64,000 bases of DNA from Adiantum capillus-veneris (taxonomy: Eukaryota; Streptophyta; Polypodiopsida; Polypodiales; Pteridaceae). A model generated the notes under the pieces. It was given only the letters and a program-made list of their open reading frames with translations. It was not told where the DNA came from and did not search any database. The translations under genes were made by a program, and so were the position numbers. How positions within the stretch are numbered: the first letter of the stretch is position 1; each line of letters starts with the position of its first letter. Of the stretch, positions 58,246 to 64,000 are shown piece after piece. The stretch is taken from positions 31,536,446-31,600,445 of the forward strand of contig CM043969.1 of NCBI GenBank assembly GCA_014529385.2, given 5' to 3'.

Positions 58246-58630
58246 TATCCTCTTCAAGTCTTGCTCTCCTAACATCACTAAGCTCCTTGGGAGAGCCTTC
58301 GGGTGCTCTTGTTCAGCGAGAAGGAATTCTCTCTCTCTTTTCACCAAAGCCTCTACGCAAAGGTGGTGCAAGTACTTTCCACTAGATGGTGTCGGTCGTG
58401 TGAAGATTTCTCATACAAAGGAAGGAACCCCGACAAGGTAAAACCTGAATTGGGAAGGTAAGTTTTCTCGATCATGTTTCTTGCTTGATAGTTTACCGTA
58501 CAGGTGAGTGTCCCTAAAAGCGATAGACACAATTGGGGCTAACACCCCTTAGAGTGGAGTTTAGGATTTCATTTCCTTATAGAAAGAAGGTTTGAGTCGG
58601 GGGTTGGACTACCCTCGTTCTCAAGAAAGA

Positions 58631-60171
58631 CATCGTAAATAGAAGGGGTTTTATTTCCTTAGAGAAAGAAGGTTTCAATCGGGGGTTGGACTACCCTCAA
58701 TCTCAAGAATGAGAATAGAAAAACATCATACACAGAAGGGGTCTCAAGTCCCTCAAAATTAGGAAGGGTTACGATTTGAGAGATTAAGGACGTGGGAAAG
58801 TTTGTAAAACCCATCTTCTTAAAAATGTTGGGCAATGAAGAATCACGACAACTCTATAGCTATATTGCCCATTAGCACTCACACTCCAATAGTAGCACCA
58901 CAAAGTAGACAAAACACCCTTCACATAATTCACAACATAGAAACCTTACACTCCAATGGACTGAGAGCCATGCAAACGAACCCAACAAGGAGAAGGAGCA
59001 ACCTATTCATGCATAGCTAAGAAATTTTCATATAAAAATTTAATATACTACATTTAGAATTTGATTATTATTCATGTGTTGTGGCCAGCTTGTATATACA
59101 TTTGTACTTGTGAATGAATTTACTTTTTAATATACAGTTTTTCAATGTTTATGTCTCAATTGCAACATCATGAACCATCATTTAAGACATTATACTTTTG
59201 ATTATAATTGGAATACTTATTAATATATTTCTTCTTCTTGAATGTAATGTCCAAACTAAAGGGAGATCACTCAATTTTACTCTAGATAATATTTATTTAT
59301 GGTTTTTCTAATTACGTAACTTTTCTATTGTTTAAGTGCATACTAGAAAGATGAGTTTTCTTACCAATCCCATGTGTGAACTTTGATTGGATGACCTTAG
59401 ACAAGTGAAATGTTGTGGATGATCTTGTCGATGAATGATCTCGTTGAGCAATGGTGTGTTAGATATCCCAGAGTATCTCTCCTTATAGGAGTGAAGCAAA
59501 GAGCAAGAGAAAAGAGAGGAGAAGGGGAAACGGCTTGGAATTGCTTGGCAAAGAATACATACAACCGTCACAACACCACAAACGGCAAGCTCACACCAAA
59601 AAACAGCCCTCCAAGCTTGCTCGTGGCTTTTTCGACTCCCACACCAAGAAACTAGAAAAAGCCCGCTTAAAATGAATAAAAAGAGGGTTTTTTAGAGAGC
59701 CCCATCCCTTTTTAGTAACTTGAGCCTCATCGGACAATTCTTGCTCCAGATTTGGCAACTTTACACAAGCTTTGAGGCCTTGGAACTTCTCTAACTCTCT
59801 CTCTCATGGCCACTGCCACACTTGAGTTCTCAAGGAGGGGATGCTACTTTCTCCCATTTTGCCTTCAAAAGATTTGGGGCCCACAGGGCCGTGTGGACAG
59901 GATCGTATAGAGGCGCCCTCTACCACGTCAGCATTGTGTGGTCGTTGTCCGACCACCCACCGCCAGCATCCTCCATCAAAATCGGTCGCGAGTCTCCCAA
60001 CAACACCGTGCATGCCGTGCCACAGGCTCCACGCCATAGCTCGAGAGCTTAAGGGAGCTCTCCCCTTCCCCTTGTGATGCCTAATGGGAGCTCACAACAT
60101 AGTACATAAAAAATGCTTTTTCAATTTCAAACCGAGCAAATGGGTTTATGTTATCGCCACGTGGAAACCCA
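58631..60171. other. Intergenic DNA
   Basis: Beyond the array the sequence is AT-rich to about 59400. A moderately GC-rich patch at 59800-60060 has open frames on both strands but no recognisable motif. No gene is called. Confidence 0.4.
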
Positions 60172-60730
60172 TCATTGATTGGCCCTCAAAAGACTGGAAG
60201 GCCTCTCATCAAAAATTTCAAAAGAAACCCTTTTTTTTTCATGCTTCACTACATGGCCATTTGGTGTCTGGTGCTCAAAAACCTCCTGAACACCGTCACT
60301 TGACATATAAAGTGCTTTTAGTTGGACTCTTATAAAAGCCTTGTTTAAATAAATGAGTGTCAACATTCTCATAAGCACGAGGAGATTGCTTCAACCCATA
60401 CAAAGCTTTCTTACACTTCCACGCTTTATTTCTTGTCCTTTCTTGACAAAACTACGAGGATGCATTACATAAACTTCCAAATATATCACCATTAAAGAAA
60501 GCAATAATAATGCCTGATTCATTACATTCCATGCAAAAGGATCTGCCAATGCACACAAAAAAAAAACAATAGTCAGACAACAAGTAGAAGCAATGGTCTC
60601 TTCATAATCAATGCCTTGTTTAAGTGCATAAACTTTTGCAGTTGTGCCTAAACTTTTGCAACAAGTCTAGCCTTGTAGCAATCAATCTCACCCTCCGACT
60701 TCCATGTCAATTGTATTTACTTCTTTATTT
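60172..60730 (-). pseudogene. Copia reverse transcriptase relic
   Basis: Read on the minus strand in shifting frames, the text contains DCYKARLVAK, GIDYEETIAS, KLCMGLKQSPRAYENVDTHL and FKQGF. These are the RVT_2 landmarks KARLVAKG, DYEETFAP and LYGLKQAPRAW in correct order. It is heavily decayed and has no LTR partner in the window. It is unrelated in position to the larger copia element. Confidence 0.65.
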
Positions 60731-61930
60731 CTACACGATGGAAGTACTTTGTAATGGTGAACATACAATGCAACACCTTCACAAACCTTTGTTGTCGAGC
60801 AACTCCTTTCCAGCAAGGAATGGAGCTATTTTGAGGGCTAACTTTGGTGAAGAAACTTGCTAAAAATTTTCTAATTTTTCCTCGTGGTTTTCCATCTGTC
60901 TACATTCAGCTTAGGTATGAAGCTTGTTAGCCACACATGTGATGTTCCCCAATTTAGTCTATAAGGTATGAAAGCTAGGTTAGTAGCATTGAGTTACCTT
61001 AGTTGGTTAGGCTTTGTCCTTAGTCTCACAAATTAGGGCTTGCATTCTCTCTTAATTTGGCAATCCTTTGAACATCTAGAGAAGACACTCAATATAATGG
61101 TCATCTTTATCAAAGGGATTCCCCATTGGATATACACACAAGGAGAAAAAGCCTTACCTATGGAGCTAACGCTCATTTTTCAGGTGGTTGTTTTCTTGTG
61201 TATGCAACAAAAAAGGAGCCTAGTTCTATTCAATGGTGAAGCCTTTGATCAGATCATCTTGCATAGAGGACGATAATATTGTGGGCAACCCAAATCACAA
61301 ATGGTTTCACAAACGAACTTGTGGATGTGGAGAACAGGCATCATCTTTGCTAGTCACTATCTCTTGGCAGATTTTACTACATTGGGTAAATTCTATTTAT
61401 AGAATGAAAGGCATCATAAGAAATGCCAAATCTAAGGGAGGAGTGAAGGCCAAGAACAACAAGAAGCAATACCTACCAAGGAGGAAGCCACTATCAAGAA
61501 GAAAGGACGTGTCAAGGAGGGATTTCAAATGAAGAAGGGAGTCACATCAATGTTACTATAAGTTTTGCATCATCATCACACTTTGCATTGCATATAAGTT
61601 TGTATAATAAAATGTTACTATCATCATCACATTTTGCATTGCATATAAGTTTGTATAATAAAAAGGCACATTTGCAATTAAATGCCATATCTTTGTGAGT
61701 GTTTCACTATAGTGTTTGGATCCAACTTATTGATGTCATTTTGACAGCTATGTACAATAGATATGTCATTTAATGTCCTGCAATAATAACTGGTGCCTTT
61801 TCAAGAACCAGAAAGAGAAAAGGGGAGAATCATTTTATTTTAGAGAAAGTTGGAGAATCACTTTATTCTAGTATAACTTTCTCTCTCTTTTAGAACATTA
61901 CATCTCTCTCTTTCTTCTCTAGGTGGTAGC
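60731..61930. other. Intergenic DNA with a 48-bp tandem duplication
   Basis: The block CATCATCACATTTTGCATTG and its following ATATAAGTTTGTATAATAAAA occur twice (61570-61611 and 61622-61662). A basic plus-strand open frame at 61390-61532 has no recognised motif. No gene is called. Confidence 0.45.
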
Positions 61931-61978
61931 TATGATGCCTCCGTAACTCAAACTTAGCCCTGAATCCAGATAGCGCAC
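61931..61978 (-). pseudogene. Scrap of MiAMP1-like gene 3' end
   Basis: On the minus strand the sequence CTGGATTCAGGGCTAA and the 20 bases after it match the last codons and stop of the 36926 copy. Only about 45 bp remain. A CT-rich stretch lies downstream, as it does in the full copies. Confidence 0.55.
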
Positions 61979-62702
61979 CGATGTGCAGGAAAGGTGTGCA
62001 TTAGCTTAGTAGAGGGCCGGTTGAAAATCTTTGCCACAAAAAATGCTAACATGCCAAACAGGCTTCGATTAATTCTGTTCTGGAATTGAATCTTTTATAA
62101 CAAAACTGCAAAAAAGGAAGAGGAAAGAAGATGACAAACAAAACTCACTCCTTCAACACAGATAAATGACAGCTGATACTGCAAATAACCTCAGCTTTGC
62201 ACTGACTTTTTGCTCCATTTTCACTTACTTCCAGTTTGAAGAATTTCCTTGGTGTGGTTCAAAGTACAGATCACTCACCCAGCTCTCTTTCTTTAGGAAT
62301 GAAGGTATCTGTCAAGTGATTTATAACTAATAGGAAGAACAATGGAAATGGGTCATATGACCACAATCATATGGGTAAAAATGAAGGGCACAGCGATGAC
62401 TTAGAGATCAAAGAGACAGGCTTCAACCAGCACGCTTTGGGGGCAGGAAAAATTGCTAAGATCAAGGGGGTGAATTGGCAATCCAGCAATGATTGGTGAG
62501 TCTTGTTCTGAATGTCCAGTTATGCCAAAGTAAGAGGACTTTCCTTCTTCTAATGCCAAGACTAGTGTATTGGTCACCCAATGCTGAGATGCCTGCTTAA
62601 AAGAAGGAGACATAGTAAACGACACACAGTAAACCAAACATCAACAAAACCCATGAAACAAACTACTACACTATGACACTAAATCATACTCTTCTTTGCC
62701 TG
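61979..62702. other. Downstream region of the pullulanase gene
   Basis: Probably the 3' untranslated and downstream DNA of the pullulanase gene. A minus-strand frame of 78 codons (62401-62637) is open but has no start context or motif I can use, so it is not called. Confidence 0.4.
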
Positions 62703-63021
62703 TCACTTGCGAGGCTCTACAAAGACTGCAGTTGTCCTTGATGGGATACTAAATTCTCCACTCGCAATTTCAAAACTTGACTGCTTGGTCATTTCATCTG
62801 AAGACGACTCCTGAAACTCAACATCAGCAGTAACTATTAGAAACACATCCAGGCAAGCATCTCTTGCTTAATACGAGAAAAACAGTAGCATCAGCAAAAC
62901 GCATAACTCTCAATGAAGTACCTGCAAGGGATGCAAAATAAGTGTCTTCGACTTGCAGAAAGGTACATCAAACGAGACACTTTTGGGACAGGCATTGAAG
63001 ATAACAACTACAGTTTGATAT
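62703..63021 (-). CDS. PU1: Pullulanase / limit dextrinase, last two exons (partial gene)
   Basis: The exon at 63021-62922 reads YQTVVVIFNACPKSVSFDVP, FCKSKTLILHPLQ, bounded by an acceptor TTTTCTGTAG and a donor CAG|GTACTT. The exon at 62810-62703 reads SSSDEMTKQSSFEIASGEFS, IPSRTTAVFVEPRK and a TGA, after an acceptor GTTTCAG. Intron phase 0 joins them cleanly. This is the C-terminal beta-sandwich of plant chloroplast pullulanase (GH13), the enzyme that cleaves alpha-1,6 branches during starch synthesis and breakdown. The spacing to the stop fits the family. The upstream phrase expected before this exon (VPGVIVMSI) was not found up to 64000, so the preceding intron is at least 980 bp. Confidence 0.85.
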
Positions 63022-64000
63022 CTACAGAAAATGGCAAAAGAATTACTCTCAAAGTGTTACAGAAGCTCAGTGCAGCATGATTTTGCAAGACAGAGTGTAT
63101 TAAGAAGCCCGTCACTTCCAAATAGTGTGCACTCAAAATATCCAATACGGCATGACACAAAATATGTGCTCTACTCCAGATAAATTAAACCAGATGCATT
63201 TGCAAGCAGAAATCCAGCTCATTATTTGTACAGAGGTCCATCCCTCTCATCTCTTATGAAATAGATGACAACCCTGGTTGACTTGTCAAAGTAAAATGCT
63301 CTTTGCATCTTCAAGAAACTTCCCGGTTTTAATGCATACCCTGCATCTGATGCAAGCCCAGGGTGTTCTGCTCTCAGCTTATTCCCCAACACATGGGAAG
63401 TCATTCATGATAGTTTTTGGTTAGGACTGTATGTGTGGGGCTGATTGAGTTGACAACTAGATCTTCAGTTAAAAATAAATAAAAAATTGAGTGCTCTTAG
63501 AAACGGGACACTGCATACTAGTGACAGACTATTCGACAATCTTTCCATCTATGGATTGTTTTACAACCTCTTCAATCACTTGAAGTTTGAGAATAATGCA
63601 CTTCACACACTCTACACAGCTTCTACAGCAATTTTAGTTGGTGTACGCTCGTTTATCTTGCGAAGAAAAAGTTGGATTTTAGACATGGGAGTCACTTCTC
63701 AAGGGTGCTACTTGAAAGAGGTCCTCTACAACTTTCTGATTCAGAAGCACGAGGATGGAGCTCATTATCCAGTACAATGTTGCGGAGTCACAGAATGAGG
63801 CCATGCGATTTTAACGCGTCCACAAAGACAACCCAATTCATTCTCCTAACAGGGAGAGCAGAGGCTACACAGGTGCATCTACACAGGTTCTCGTATGAAA
63901 TCCACCAAGCCATCTTAAAAATTAGACATACGCTTGATCAAGTTTACTTTATCCAGTTGGATGGTGACATTTTTGTACACAATTTAGCACATTTTGGCAG
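63022..64000 (-). other. Probable intron of the pullulanase gene
   Basis: No further pullulanase exon is recognisable. Two modest open frames (63222-63404 minus, 63487-63798 plus) have no motif that I recognise. Confidence 0.5.

Larger units (their letters stand above)
53955..58630 (+). repeat. Three-copy tandem array: gypsy 3' end + LTR + host flank
   Basis: Units begin at about 53955, 55537 and 57092. LTR starts are 54406, 55978 and 57544, giving periods of 1,572 and 1,566 bp. Each unit has about 440 bp of gypsy 3' interior with the purine tract, a complete LTR of 700-734 bp and about 395 bp of flanking DNA starting TATCCTCTTCAAG. In the third unit the flank continues into unique DNA past 58630, where a 75-bp piece of it is duplicated again (58648-58712). 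The joint lies at AAGACA|GGGATATTGAAAG-like sequence. The flank has no recognised gene. Confidence 0.93.

Noticed and set aside
62401-62637. Minus-strand frame of 78 codons downstream of pullulanase
   Set aside because: It follows the pullulanase stop in what is probably 3' untranslated DNA, has no recognisable motif and no support for a separate gene.
63222-63404. Minus-strand frame with KPGSFLKMQRAFYFDKSTRV, considered as a pullulanase exon
   Set aside because: The text does not fit the pullulanase sequence expected upstream of the exon at 63021. No convincing splice pair joins it in phase.

Overview
The window reads as nuclear DNA of a land plant with a large, transposon-filled genome. 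The evidence is Ty1/copia and Ty3/gypsy LTR elements, Ac-like hAT and En/Spm-like CACTA transposons, the 3' end of a plant pullulanase (limit dextrinase) gene with plant-type introns, and small secreted peptides resembling the plant MiAMP1 antimicrobial family. (GA)n and (GT)n microsatellites are very dense. I cannot name the species. A fern, lycophyte, gymnosperm or early-diverging angiosperm would fit equally well. About 85% of the window is mobile DNA or its debris, and no bacterial-type feature is present.

Layout. 1-2573: two convergent degenerate coding stretches of unknown type. 2581-13685: a minus-strand copia element split by a gag-protease-only LTR element (7060-12729) that is flanked by a 4-bp target repeat. 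13686-16520: segmental repeat unit 1 with a dead MiAMP1-like gene, then a broken RING-H2 exon (16530-16958). 17071-20583: a decayed hAT transposase interrupted by a 1.3-kb inverted-repeat element flanked by TTAA. 21920-25935: copia debris and a chimeric repeat unit with one MiAMP1-like fragment and one nearly full gene. 26795-36010: a CACTA element (B, minus strand) with a second CACTA element (A, plus strand, 27165-33104) inserted near its 3' end with an exact AAG target repeat, which creates a long inverted repeat. 36011-37505: repeat unit 3 with the only fully open MiAMP1-like gene. 39332-55139: a chromovirus-like gypsy element split by a second gag-protease-only element (42804-51718) that carries an open frame of 1,516 codons. 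54406-58630: the right end of that gypsy element plus host flank, tandemly amplified to three copies of about 1.57 kb. 60172-60730: a copia reverse-transcriptase relic. 61931-61978: a scrap of a MiAMP1-like 3' end. 62703-63021: the last two exons of pullulanase, minus strand.

The organising theme is nesting. Four separate hosts (copia, hAT, CACTA B, gypsy) are each split by one younger element, and target-site repeats can be read at all four junctions. Both younger LTR elements encode only gag and protease, so they would need reverse transcriptase and integrase from elsewhere. Host genes with a likely function are few: the MiAMP1-like gene at 36926-37276, perhaps the copy at 24279-24593, and pullulanase.

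Gene identities come from motifs read in the translation. No database search was run. Several apparent initiators of the open frames are TTG, so the starts given here were moved to the first plausible ATG.
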